A DNA stretch of 64,000 nt from Pseudoalteromonas sp. OOF1S-7 (GTDB taxonomy: Bacteria > Pseudomonadota > Gammaproteobacteria > Enterobacterales > Alteromonadaceae), in the NCBI RefSeq assembly GCF_022347765.1, contig NZ_JAKRFZ010000006.1:186001-250000 (forward strand), in the 5' to 3' direction. A program made the translations under genes and the position numbers. Each line of letters opens with the position of its first letter. Within the stretch, counting starts at the first letter, position 1. Below, piece after piece: positions 8,656 to 16,440 of the stretch. The notes under the pieces were generated by a model. That model did no database searches and was not told the DNA's origin. It saw only the letters and a list, made by a program, of their open reading frames with translations.

Positions 8656-11553
8656 ATGACAAACCATACAATACAGCTAGACAATATACGAGCACAGAGG
8701 CGTATTCTGGCGCTGATCACCTATGGCCTGGTGCTGTGCATGCTATTTGTGTTTTATTCACCTTCGGCATTGGCGATGCGCCATGCCATGGGGCAGCAGG
8801 ACCACGAGGTAGCATATACCGATCAGCTCATGACGCAGCTCGAGGTGCTTAAAGACAACACGGAAAAAGCGCTTTATTACGTGAACAAGTATGCCGATAA
8901 GCCCGCTCAGCGAGCGCAGGCGCTGACCATATATCGCCAGTCGCTGAAGGCGATGCGAGCACAGCTGAGCACATTGGCCGCGCTCAGTCACAAAGAGATC
9001 CACGAGCAACTGGCTGAGGCAATGGCTGAGCAGGATCAGACTGCAATGACATTGAACAAGCGGATTTTGGCCGCCTATGAGGCACACTGGCCGGTGATTG
9101 CCGACAACCTCAAGCGTCAGACCCAGACGGAGCGTGCAAACCTCGCGGATGCACAGGCATTGGAGAGGTACCTGAGTAATATTCAGTTTGGTCGTTCGCA
9201 CCATCAATACGACAATGACCAGCTTCCCTTTGGCCCTTTGCCAAACGTTGCACACCGTCCGGCAGACAGTATCCAGGCACTGCAAGCGAGGTTAGGCATT
9301 GCACCTCAGAGCCTGGCAATGTCTGCATTGCAGCGGGCTGAGTCTCAGGACCTCAGTGCCTATCTGGCATTGAATGTGGATACCGCACGTACGGCTGAGC
9401 TTGAACAGCTGGCAGCAAGCCTGAACTCTGATCCCGTGCAAATCTACCAATATGTATACAACCACATTGAATATGTCCCGGCTTTTGGTTCCATTCAGGG
9501 GGCGGACTATACGCGTCAGACCCAGCGAGGCAATGCGTTTGATCAGGCCAGTCTGATGATATCGCTGCTGCGCCTGTCGGGTGTGCCTGCCCGTTATGTA
9601 TATGGCTCTGTCGAGGTAGATCCGGAACAGGTGAAAAACTGGGTAGGCGGTGTGGCGGTTATTGAAGCCGCACAAAACCTGCTCGGGCAAGGCGGTGTCC
9701 CTAATGTGATTATTAAAGGTGCCGAAGACTCTGTGGTTTCCTACGGTCTCGAACACGTTTGGGTGGAGTTTTACCAAGATGGTCAGTGGCATGCGGCGGA
9801 TCCGAGTTTTAAGCAGTATGAGTATAGTGAGGGCGTGGATTTAAAGGCTGCACTACAGTTGGATGGGCGCAGCCTGACAGACTCGTTACTGGATGGGGCT
9901 GAGCAGAATGAGATTGAAGGTTGGGTTAAACACCTAAACCGGGGAGGGCTTGAGTCAAAGTTGCAAAGCGCAAAGTTACAATTGGAAAATGTCTTAGAAC
10001 AGTCTTTTCCCGGTGCTACTGTTCAGGAGGTGTTGGGGGAAAAAGTAATACTTCAGCAAAATGGAGTGGTATTACCCACTCTGCCCTACCATACTATTCG
10101 GGCCAGTCAGGCATTAAAACACATTCCTGATAACTTACGTCACAAGTTCAAGTATGAGTTGCAATCGGGTGCTTCTGGCCTGCCTCAAACTCATATTAGG
10201 CTGGAGAAAAGTTTACCTGAGATTCTGGGCTATCAAACAGCACTGTCCTTTACCCCGGCAACAAGAGCGGACAGTGAGGTCTTAAGAAACTACTTGCCCT
10301 CAGATTTGAGTGATGTGTCACAATTACCAAAGACATTTCCTTATGGATTAGCGAACGTTAAAGCTGAAATTAGTATTTCTGGCAATACAGTTGTATCCGG
10401 GGGCAATTTTGCAATTGGCGATGAATTGCAGGCATCTATGGGTTTTTGGAGCCCCCGATTTGGCTGGGAATTGAGTGCCAGTCCCCTCATTGCGGGTGAA
10501 TACCATGGGATTGGTATAGATGCGCATGGTGTTAGCAGAGAAATAATGGGAGATGTGAAAAATCAGTTCATACGCTTAAAAGAGCGACTGGAAAGTGGGC
10601 AGACGAGTAATATCTCTCGTCACGAGGCCGTAGGCAGTTTTCTCCAGGCTGGGATTTATACCTATTTTGCTAGCACACAAGCACAAAACGTCATCGCTAG
10701 CGTAGTAGATGAGATGGTGACTTATCGTCAGCCAAGTTATGGCACATTTTCAACCAATTTATCTGTGAGTTACCGGTTTGGAGTTCCTTTTCGTGTTGAA
10801 CCAATTGGTTTTACGATGGATGTAGATCAATTGAGCAACAACACCGAATCCAGTACTAATTGCTGGGATACATGGCATACTTTTAATAAGCATATCGGTG
10901 GTATTTCTTCTTATCTGGAAAATCGTATTCCGGAAATTTTATTGACCAAGGGAGGAAATACTGGACAAGGTGTCAGTGCAATTGCTGCGTTAAACATCGC
11001 TTCCAATTTAGGACAAAAGATCTATACCCTGACCCAGTCCAACCTGGATTCTTTACAACAAGTGACAATTGATAGTCAGGCAAGGAGTGAAATTCTCATC
11101 GCTGTTCAGGCAGGAAAAACAGTGCTATTGCATGAGCGTCCTGTTCAGGTTGGCACATGGCATGGTTCTGGGTATGTGATTTATGATCTGGATTCTGGGG
11201 CTGGGGCGTATAAAATTTCTGGGGGGGCCAACGGGGGCTTCTTATCTGATGATGCGGCGGGAACTTTAACGTGGTTAGGATTTGTAGCTGGCGCGATCAG
11301 TACGGTAGCACTGAGCTTTTTGTTCTATGTGGCAGCAATAATTACGGTATTGCTCCTAGTCGACTTGCTCCTTGATTACCGGGCCATAGATCATCGTTGT
11401 GCCGGTTTAGGTGGCTTGATAATGCTTGCGGTGGGCGTTTCAATTGCTGGAATATTTGCTGCCCCTTTGATGGGGATCGTGTTGATGTATACTGGGCTTT
11501 TAGCTGGTAATGCACCGTTGACGGTAGCAATTAGCTCAATTTGTAGAAACTAG
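8656..11553 (+). CDS. Transglutaminase-like membrane protein lacking the usual Cys
   Basis: A 965-residue protein with an N-terminal hydrophobic segment (about residues 18-40, ending SALA), a helical region to about 200, and a transglutaminase-like fold near residues 255-390. In the fold, DQASLMISLLRLSGVPARYV matches the helix that normally follows the catalytic Cys, LEHVWVEFYQDGQWHAADP supplies the His and Asp. The position two residues before DQA, normally Cys, is Ala (GNAFD), so thiol catalysis is doubtful. From memory, large proteobacterial relatives found with RHS or Ig-repeat proteins share this change. A beta-rich region follows, and residues about 870-955 hold two or three membrane segments. 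It starts 13 bases after the large repeat protein and is followed closely by two small membrane genes, so one transcript is likely. A role in exporting, holding or processing the repeat protein is a hypothesis. Confidence 0.8.
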   Translation: MTNHTIQLDNIRAQRRILALITYGLVLCMLFVFYSPSALAMRHAMGQQDHEVAYTDQLMTQLEVLKDNTEKALYYVNKYADKPAQRAQALTIYRQSLKAMRAQLSTLAALSHKEIHEQLAEAMAEQDQTAMTLNKRILAAYEAHWPVIADNLKRQTQTERANLADAQALERYLSNIQFGRSHHQYDNDQLPFGPLPNVAHRPADSIQALQARLGIAPQSLAMSALQRAESQDLSAYLALNVDTARTAELEQLAASLNSDPVQIYQYVYNHIEYVPAFGSIQGADYTRQTQRGNAFDQASLMISLLRLSGVPARYVYGSVEVDPEQVKNWVGGVAVIEAAQNLLGQGGVPNVIIKGAEDSVVSYGLEHVWVEFYQDGQWHAADPSFKQYEYSEGVDLKAALQLDGRSLTDSLLDGAEQNEIEGWVKHLNRGGLESKLQSAKLQLENVLEQSFPGATVQEVLGEKVILQQNGVVLPTLPYHTIRASQALKHIPDNLRHKFKYELQSGASGLPQTHIRLEKSLPEILGYQTALSFTPATRADSEVLRNYLPSDLSDVSQLPKTFPYGLANVKAEISISGNTVVSGGNFAIGDELQASMGFWSPRFGWELSASPLIAGEYHGIGIDAHGVSREIMGDVKNQFIRLKERLESGQTSNISRHEAVGSFLQAGIYTYFASTQAQNVIASVVDEMVTYRQPSYGTFSTNLSVSYRFGVPFRVEPIGFTMDVDQLSNNTESSTNCWDTWHTFNKHIGGISSYLENRIPEILLTKGGNTGQGVSAIAALNIASNLGQKIYTLTQSNLDSLQQVTIDSQARSEILIAVQAGKTVLLHERPVQVGTWHGSGYVIYDLDSGAGAYKISGGANGGFLSDDAAGTLTWLGFVAGAISTVALSFLFYVAAIITVLLLVDLLLDYRAIDHRCAGLGGLIMLAVGVSIAGIFAAPLMGIVLMYTGLLAGNAPLTVAISSICRN

Positions 11554-11566
11554 CTGGAGCGTGAGA

Positions 11567-11767
11567 GTGGCTGCACTGGATATATTCATTACCCTGATCC
11601 AACTGATATTTCTGTTGTCGGTCAGCGTTGCTTTACTGCTGGGTAAGGTTTTTATGAAAGGCCGCTGGATCTATCGCAGCGAGGGTTGGGAATACTGGGC
11701 GGCGACACTCACCCAGTTGTTTGCTCTAGGCCTGCTGCTGTATTTCTTTGGCTTACTGATACCATGA
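11567..11767 (+). CDS. Small two-helix membrane protein
   Basis: A short protein of about 66 residues with two predicted membrane helices (LIQLIFLLSVSVALLLGKV and LTQLFALGLLLYFFGLLIP) joined by a polar, aromatic loop (RSEGWEYWAA). GTG codons lie at 11561 and 11567. The GGAG at 11555-11558 is too close to the first and well placed for the second, so 11567 was chosen. It starts 13 bases after the transglutaminase-like gene and overlaps the next gene in an ATGA junction, which suggests coupled translation. A decayed second copy lies at 12865-13048. The family is not recognised. Confidence 0.65.
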   Translation: MAALDIFITLIQLIFLLSVSVALLLGKVFMKGRWIYRSEGWEYWAATLTQLFALGLLLYFFGLLIP

Positions 11768-12102
11768 GGGAGCTGTCTGGCAGTATGAGTATCACACAGC
11801 GCCTGTTACTGGCAGTACTGGCTGTACTTTGGTTGCTGCTCCTGAAGGAAGTGTTGCTGGATGAATTCAGCGCTTATATCACGGCCTTGCAATGTAAAGA
11901 GGTGGACAGAGGCTGGCGGGTCGCAGTGTTACTTAGCACTGCATTTGTTTTTGCTGCGCTGTGCATATCGGGTTGTCTGGGTATCGTTTATTTTAAGTAT
12001 ACCAAAGCCAGGTGTGTATCTGTGGCCCTCGTCATAACCCTGTGTTGTGGTGTACTGGCAAGCGGCGCGGGGGTTTGGGGTATCATGTTATTACCTTGTT
12101 AA
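11764..12102 (+). CDS. Small three-helix membrane protein
   Basis: A protein of 112 residues whose ATG overlaps the stop of the preceding gene (ATGA). An in-frame ATG at 11785 is an alternative start. Hydrophobic segments lie near residues 12-28 (LLLAVLAVLWLLLL), 55-78 (VAVLLSTAFVFAALCISG) and 88-110 (CVSVALVITLCCGVLASGAG). A conserved-looking polar stretch between helices 1 and 2 reads KEVLLDEFSAYITALQCKEV. No family is recognised. Its tight coupling to the 66-residue protein suggests the two act together in the inner membrane, perhaps with the transglutaminase-like protein upstream. Confidence 0.6.
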   Translation: MRELSGSMSITQRLLLAVLAVLWLLLLKEVLLDEFSAYITALQCKEVDRGWRVAVLLSTAFVFAALCISGCLGIVYFKYTKARCVSVALVITLCCGVLASGAGVWGIMLLPC

Positions 12103-12271
12103 ACCAGGCGAATATATCGCTGATATACAGAGGGAGAAAGTCAATGGAGATCCCCAGGAGAAAAACAATTGCTTCTGGAGCCTCTTTTGAATCTAGAAAT
12201 GCATGCTATGTATGGGAATCTTTTTGACTGTCAGCTCTGATACCGGCTAGCAGTTCACAAGTGAGGTATGG

Positions 12272-12748
12272 ATGCGTATAAATAGTTTAAAGTTCACTTG
12301 TGCCACCATCTGGCTTGCAGGGTTTTATCTGTCGTTTGATACGCTCCATATCAAACAAGACAACCACTGGTTAAGTGGCTTTTTGTTGATGTTGGCGGGT
12401 ATCGCGATTTATATCGGGCTGGGTTTAAGGCATTTATCCTATCGCTCACTCAGACTGAATCTGTTTTTGCTTCTGAGCTTTTTGGTTTCTATATTGATGC
12501 CTGATCAGCTAAATACATTCAGAAACAACTATTTACTAGAGCATCAAGCTCAGGAGGCAGAGGTTTATACCTCGGTACCAGCAAATACCTGTAATGATCG
12601 TGGATTTTGTAAACCAAGGTGCCTGGTTTCGTTTGAAGCGGAGGGCCAAATAGCGAAAAACTATTTTAAGCCCGAGGTTTGTGATACGCCTTTGCGTGTC
12701 ATTTATGCACGCTCCCGGCCTGATGTATTTATCGTTACAGCAAAGTAG
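12272..12748 (+). CDS. Hypothetical membrane protein with C-terminal Cys-rich domain
   Basis: A 158-residue protein starting at the ATG at 12272 behind GTGAGG. Three hydrophobic segments lie near residues 10-27, 35-52 and 60-77, followed by a soluble domain of about 75 residues with four cysteines (NTCNDRGFCKPRCLV and EVCDTP). If the N-terminus is cytoplasmic, that domain would be periplasmic and could carry two disulfides. It follows the 112-residue membrane protein by 170 bases on the same strand and may belong to the same locus. No family is recognised. Confidence 0.6.
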   Translation: MRINSLKFTCATIWLAGFYLSFDTLHIKQDNHWLSGFLLMLAGIAIYIGLGLRHLSYRSLRLNLFLLLSFLVSILMPDQLNTFRNNYLLEHQAQEAEVYTSVPANTCNDRGFCKPRCLVSFEAEGQIAKNYFKPEVCDTPLRVIYARSRPDVFIVTAK

Positions 12749-12864
12749 AGACGTTTTATCACTCTGTCAGATAACAGGCTGGTTTATAAGATCTTTGCAT
12801 AGCTAAGTCATTTTTATCTGGGTTGCGAGGTGCTGGGCTTAGTGCTATTTGCCGAAAAAGGAAT

Positions 12865-13048
12865 GTGACTCAGGCATTGGATATGTTTATTACCCTGATC
12901 CAGTTCGCCTTTGTATTGTCGGTCAGGGTTGTCTTGTTGCTTGATAAAGTATTTTTGGGGTCGCTTTATGGCGTTAAAAACGCATGCTGATATTTGGGGC
13001 GTAGCGATTGGGTTTCAGATTGGCTTTGTCACTTTGAGCATCTACTAA
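12865..13048 (+). pseudogene. Frameshifted second copy of the small two-helix membrane protein gene
   Basis: GTG at 12865 opens a frame reading TQALDMFITLIQFAFVLSV, which closely matches the 11567 gene (AALDIFITLIQLIFLLSV). The DNA is also similar (GGATAT...ATTACCCTGATCCA). The frame stops at 12988. The continuation is found one frame over from 12968 (ADIWGVAIGFQIGFVTLSIY, stop at 13046), which aligns loosely with the second helix of the intact protein. It is a tandem duplicate broken by a frameshift. The stop TAA directly precedes the ATG of the next gene, as if the original two-gene layout was copied too. Confidence 0.65.
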
Positions 13049-13351
13049 ATGGCCATGCAACGTGGTATTGCTGTCGTGCTCAATTTGGTCACTTTGCTGG
13101 CCTTGTATGGTTTTACCTTTGAGTCGTCACCTCCGTTTGTATCTTTGTTGCTTGCCTTTGCTGGCGCAGAAGTCATACATCATGTTTGTAATGGCACCAG
13201 CTTAGGCGTACGTTGCTACAAAGCTTGTCTGCATTGCTTGTGTGCGACTTATCTGTATGTGTTGTACCGTGAACCAGATGCTATCACACTGATGTGCCTT
13301 GGTTGGTTCTTATGCCTGCACCTTTGTCGCGCAAAGTATACTATCAAGTAA
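13049..13351 (+). CDS. Hypothetical small membrane protein
   Basis: A 100-residue, cysteine-rich hydrophobic protein with segments near residues 7-25 (VVLNLVTLLALYGFTF), 28-45 and 75-93 (LMCLGWFLCLHLC). Its ATG directly follows the stop of the frameshifted duplicate upstream, mirroring the coupled pair at 11567/11764, although its sequence is not clearly related to the 112-residue protein. No ribosome site is evident, so it may itself be in decay. It ends about 120 bases before the arsenic operator region. Confidence 0.45.
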   Translation: MAMQRGIAVVLNLVTLLALYGFTFESSPPFVSLLLAFAGAEVIHHVCNGTSLGVRCYKACLHCLCATYLYVLYREPDAITLMCLGWFLCLHLCRAKYTIK

Positions 13352-13469
13352 AGTGGCCCCATCGGTTTTTCGTACGATGCATTGTAACCTTTTTATCTTT
13401 TCAACTAATTCAATGGGCTAGTTGTTTTTTGAAGCGCCTTGGGATGGTGTGCAAGTTACGTTCTTCTTG

Positions 13470-13493
13470 ATATTTCTATAAACATGGAAATAT
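13470..13493. promoter_or_regulatory. Upstream ArsR-type operator
   Basis: ATATTTCTA-6-TGGAAATAT is a 9+9 inverted repeat with one mismatch. It has the same arms and spacer length as the core of the element at 13498-13545. The two centres are 40 bases apart, about four helical turns, so bound repressor dimers would face the same side of the DNA. Confidence 0.6.
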
Positions 13494-13497
13494 TGGT

Positions 13498-13545
13498 TGA
13501 TCTAACTTTATATTTCCATAATACTGGAAATATAAAGTTAGATCA
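13498..13545. promoter_or_regulatory. Main ArsR-type operator overlapping the arsP promoter
   Basis: A perfect inverted repeat with 21-base arms (13498-13518 and 13525-13545) and the 6-base spacer TAATAC. TTGATC (13497-13502) and TAATAC (13519-13524), 16 bases apart, make a plausible -35/-10 pair, which puts the -10 box in the centre of the operator. The core ATATTTCCA-N6-TGGAAATAT is repeated at the arsR promoter. The gene's AGGAGAG ribosome site starts at 13545. Confidence 0.75.
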
Positions 13546-13555
13546 GGAGAGATGT

Positions 13556-14539
13556 ATGTCACCAGAAATGCAGGTCATGCTTGAAGAAGCGGCCGATATG
13601 TTTGTGTTCCTTGCGTTGGAGTTAACCGTGTTATTTCTCGTTGTAAGTTATTTGGTAGGGGTACTACAGGAATACATTACGCCCGAAAAGGTGAGGGAAA
13701 ATCTGAGTGCCCGCAAAGGCAAGGGTTATATGATAGCGGCATTGTTGGGTGCTATTACGCCGTTTTGTTCCTGCTCAACGATCCCTTTCCTGAAAGGACT
13801 ATTGCAGGCACGTGCCGGGTTTGGGCCAGTTACCGTCTTCTTGTTTTCCAGCCCTTTGCTGAACCCCATTGTTATTGGCTTATTGATTGTCACCTTTGGA
13901 CTGGATGTTGCGATATTTTACTTTTCGGTTGCTTTGATCACGTCAGTGGTGTCTGGCTACTTGCTGGAACGACTGGGGTTTGAGCGTTATGTCCGGGACG
14001 AAGCCTACCTGGCTGCGGTCAGTCAGTCGACCTGCAAGGTTGGCCAGACGAGCAAAGAGACGCCGCTTAACTCGGAAAATCGCCAATGTGGAGGTGAGAA
14101 AAACCCTGCTACAGACTTAAAGCTGGCAGAAAATCGCTGGTTGCGAATTTGGCGAACAACCTGGAAAGACTTTCTCGCTACCCTGCCCTATTTACTGCTT
14201 GGTATCACCATAGGGTCATTTATATACGGCTTCGTGCCGACAGAGCTCATTGTTGACTATGCCGGTGAAAACAAATGGTATGCCATTCCACTTGCTGCAA
14301 TTATTGGTATTCCTCTGTATATCCGTGCTTCTGCGGTGATCCCTCTGAGTGCCGGTTTAGTGCAAAAAGGGATGGCTCTGGGGTCGGTGATGGCCCTAAT
14401 CATTGGCAGTGCCGGTGCCAGCTTGACGGAAGTCATCCTGCTTAAGTCCATTTTCAGGACGCAGATGATCCTGGCATTCCTGAGTGTGGTACTCGGCATG
14501 GCGATGTCAGCCGGATACTTATACACCCTTATTTTTTAA
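13556..14539 (+). CDS. arsP: ArsP-like organoarsenical efflux permease
   Basis: A 327-residue permease of the DUF318/ArsP family (PF03773). The family signature TPFCSCSTIPFLKG is present near residue 65, followed by SSPLLNPIVIGLL, and the second half repeats the fold (PLYIRASAVIPLSAGLV, GSAGASLTEVILL). About eight membrane helices are split by a cytoplasmic loop (about residues 150-200) with two cysteines. The ATG at 13556 was chosen because it follows AGGAGAG. The frame is open further upstream, but that part lies inside the operator. Characterised ArsP proteins export trivalent organoarsenicals such as methylarsenite and roxarsone(III). The flavoprotein follows on the same strand, and the convergent ArsR gene shares the operator sequence, so arsenical-induced expression is likely. 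Substrate is inferred. Confidence 0.8.
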   Translation: MSPEMQVMLEEAADMFVFLALELTVLFLVVSYLVGVLQEYITPEKVRENLSARKGKGYMIAALLGAITPFCSCSTIPFLKGLLQARAGFGPVTVFLFSSPLLNPIVIGLLIVTFGLDVAIFYFSVALITSVVSGYLLERLGFERYVRDEAYLAAVSQSTCKVGQTSKETPLNSENRQCGGEKNPATDLKLAENRWLRIWRTTWKDFLATLPYLLLGITIGSFIYGFVPTELIVDYAGENKWYAIPLAAIIGIPLYIRASAVIPLSAGLVQKGMALGSVMALIIGSAGASLTEVILLKSIFRTQMILAFLSVVLGMAMSAGYLYTLIF

Positions 14540-14558
14540 CTGCTTATTTATCTTGTAC

Positions 14559-14583
14559 AGGCTGTCGACCAAACCGACGGCCT
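14559..14583 (+). other. Intercistronic hairpin between arsP and the flavoprotein gene
   Basis: A stem of nine pairs (one G-U) with a 7-base loop (AGGCTGTCG / CGACGGCCT) lies between the two genes. No T-run follows it, so it is more likely an mRNA-stabilising or processing element than a terminator. Confidence 0.4.
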
Positions 14584-14618
14584 GAGTTTAGATACGATTA
14601 ATCAAGAGGTAATCTGAT

Positions 14619-15878
14619 ATGAAACCAATCGAAGAGGTCATTATTATCGGTGCCGGCCCCATCGGTCTGGCAGCGGCTGCACGACTGGTGGAAAAGGGGA
14701 TACGTCCCACCGTTATTGAAAAAGGTCACACCGTCGGGGCAGCAATACTCAAATGGGGACATGTGAGCCTGTTTACGCCCTGGTCTTATATGGTGGATGA
14801 GGCTGTTGCGAACCTGCTTACTCGGCATGGCTGGTCCGGCGTAGATGCCAATGTTACTCCTACAGGCCGGCAAGTCGTTGAGCAATATCTGCAACCTGCG
14901 GCCGAGCTACCAGAACTGGCTGAGCATATTCGCTATAGCACAGAGGTCTTTGGCGTGTCTAAAGCGGGGATCAGTAAGCATACAACGCTGGGTCGTGACA
15001 GTGCACGTTTCGTTGTGCATTGCCGAAATGAACAAGGGATCCAGGTACTGCACAGTGATGCTGTGATTGATGCTTCCGGTACCTGGTCGACCCCAAATCC
15101 GTTGGGGCTGGACGGCTTGCCTGTACCTGGTGAGCTGGCCAATCAGGAAAGTGTTTATTATGGTATCCCGGATATTCTGGGCACTCAGCGCAATGGCTTC
15201 GCAAGAAAACGCACCTTGGTGGTGGGAGCCGGTCATTCGGCAATGAATATCGTACTGGATTTGCTGCGACTGCAGACGGTGGCGTCCGGTACCGAGGTGA
15301 TCTGGGGGTTGCGCAAAGACAATATCGATAAGCTGCTGGGTAAAGGTATTAACGACAAAGTGCCAGCGCGCAGACAGCTCGGACTGGCGGCCAAAGAAGC
15401 CATGGAACATGGTGCGCTAAAGCTGGTTTCCCAATTAGACATTAAAGAGCTCACCCGTACAGAGCATGGGTTAGATATCAGCGCCCTGGCAGCCGGAACG
15501 CATATTAAGATGCAGGTTGATAATATCATCGTAGCGACTGGTTTCAGCCCCGATCTGGAGATGCTGCGGGAGCTAAGGCTGGACTTGGACCATATCGTTG
15601 AAGCGCCGTCGCGGCTGGCCCCACTGATTGATCCCAACCTGCATAGCTGTGGCTCGGTGCGCACACACGGAGTAGATGAGTTGTCTCATCATGATAGGCA
15701 TTTTTACATTGTGGGCATGAAATCCTACGGACGCGCTCCTACTTTCTTAATGCTGACCGGCTATGAGCAAGTTCGCTCTATTGTTGAGTCTTTAGCGGGC
15801 AATGATGTTGCTGCTCGCTCATCTCAGCTGAGATTTCCCGGTGCACCTGAGACGCAACAAGGCGCGTGTTGCAGCTAG
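14619..15878 (+). CDS. FAD/NAD(P)-binding flavoprotein of the ars module (ArsO-like)
   Basis: A 419-residue flavoprotein with two dinucleotide-binding motifs: an N-terminal FAD site (IIIGAGPIGLAAAARL, about residue 8) and an internal NAD(P)H site (LVVGAGHSAMNIVLDL, about residue 195). ASGTWSTPNP and VATGFSPDL fit the ATG-type motifs of class B flavin monooxygenases and related oxidoreductases. Flavin monooxygenases named ArsO accompany arsP/arsR genes in other bacteria, which makes this the best guess, though the reaction is unproven. The C-terminus ends GACCS, a vicinal Cys pair that could bind a trivalent arsenical. It starts 80 bases after arsP, probably in one transcript, and its stop overlaps that of the convergent arsR by 3 bases. 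Confidence 0.7.
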   Translation: MKPIEEVIIIGAGPIGLAAAARLVEKGIRPTVIEKGHTVGAAILKWGHVSLFTPWSYMVDEAVANLLTRHGWSGVDANVTPTGRQVVEQYLQPAAELPELAEHIRYSTEVFGVSKAGISKHTTLGRDSARFVVHCRNEQGIQVLHSDAVIDASGTWSTPNPLGLDGLPVPGELANQESVYYGIPDILGTQRNGFARKRTLVVGAGHSAMNIVLDLLRLQTVASGTEVIWGLRKDNIDKLLGKGINDKVPARRQLGLAAKEAMEHGALKLVSQLDIKELTRTEHGLDISALAAGTHIKMQVDNIIVATGFSPDLEMLRELRLDLDHIVEAPSRLAPLIDPNLHSCGSVRTHGVDELSHHDRHFYIVGMKSYGRAPTFLMLTGYEQVRSIVESLAGNDVAARSSQLRFPGAPETQQGACCS

Positions 15879-16216
15879 AGCGATCCGCCCTGAGCATCAT
15901 CGCATGCACTATTACAGCTGGGTTCGTCTGGCTGGTTAACACAACATTCTTCCTGCAAGAAGTCAATCAGTCCTATCAGTGCATCATATTGAGGCACGCA
16001 GTAAAGTGTACGGCTTTCTCGTCGTTGCCTGACCAGCCCTACTTTTACCAGCCGATTAATGTGATGCGATAAAGTAGAACCCGGCACATTTAAAGCCGCC
16101 TGTATTTCTCCAACGGGTACGCCATGTGTGCCCCCTTTCACTAAATATCGGAAAATACTTAATCGGGTGGTGTGTCCCAGTTCAGCGAGTTTATCTGCCG
16201 CAGATGCCAGTTCCAT
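15875..16216 (-). CDS. arsR: ArsR-family metalloid-responsive repressor
   Basis: A 113-residue winged-helix repressor. The HTH lies near residues 33-60 (VGEIQAALNVPGSTLSHHINRL) and the wing at RRESRTLYC. The classic ELCVCDL metal site of E. coli-type ArsR is absent. The C-terminus instead carries Cys91-Cys92, Cys101 and Cys105 (EECCVNQPDEPSCNSAC). This resembles ArsR proteins with a C-terminal vicinal pair, including the methylarsenite-selective repressor of Shewanella putrefaciens that controls arsP. GAGGAG lies 8 bases before the ATG. Its promoter carries the same inverted-repeat core found upstream of arsP, so it probably represses both itself and the permease operon until trivalent arsenical binds. 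Confidence 0.85.
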   Translation of the reverse strand: MELASAADKLAELGHTTRLSIFRYLVKGGTHGVPVGEIQAALNVPGSTLSHHINRLVKVGLVRQRRESRTLYCVPQYDALIGLIDFLQEECCVNQPDEPSCNSACDDAQGGSL

Positions 16217-16225
16217 ATCTTACTC

Positions 16226-16267
16226 CTCATTCATATAATTCCATAGTACTGGAAATATATGAATGAG
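16226..16267. promoter_or_regulatory. ArsR-type operator at the arsR promoter
   Basis: An inverted repeat with 18-base arms (one mismatch) and the 6-base spacer TAGTAC. The inner core ATTCCA-N6-TGGAAATAT matches the two operators before arsP. On the minus strand the spacer region reads TACTAT, a possible -10 box, so the promoter again lies inside the operator. Confidence 0.7.
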
Positions 16268-16440
16268 GCAAAACGGAGCAGTTTGTGCTCACTTTAACTG
16301 TCTTGATACTCAGCTAAACCGATTGAATAATGCTATCTGAACACCAATTTATCGTCGAGCATACCTTATGTGAATGACGTACTCAATGTTGAACTGTAAA
16401 CCCCCTTTACAGCCGTGTTGCCAATCATAATAGAGCCGTT

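Noticed and set aside
12144..12227. 27-codon frame after GAGGGAGAAAG
   Set aside because: A decent ribosome site but no recognisable product and no sequence support.
13439..13555. N-terminal extension of the arsP frame
   Set aside because: It consists of operator and promoter DNA; the ATG at 13556 has the ribosome site.
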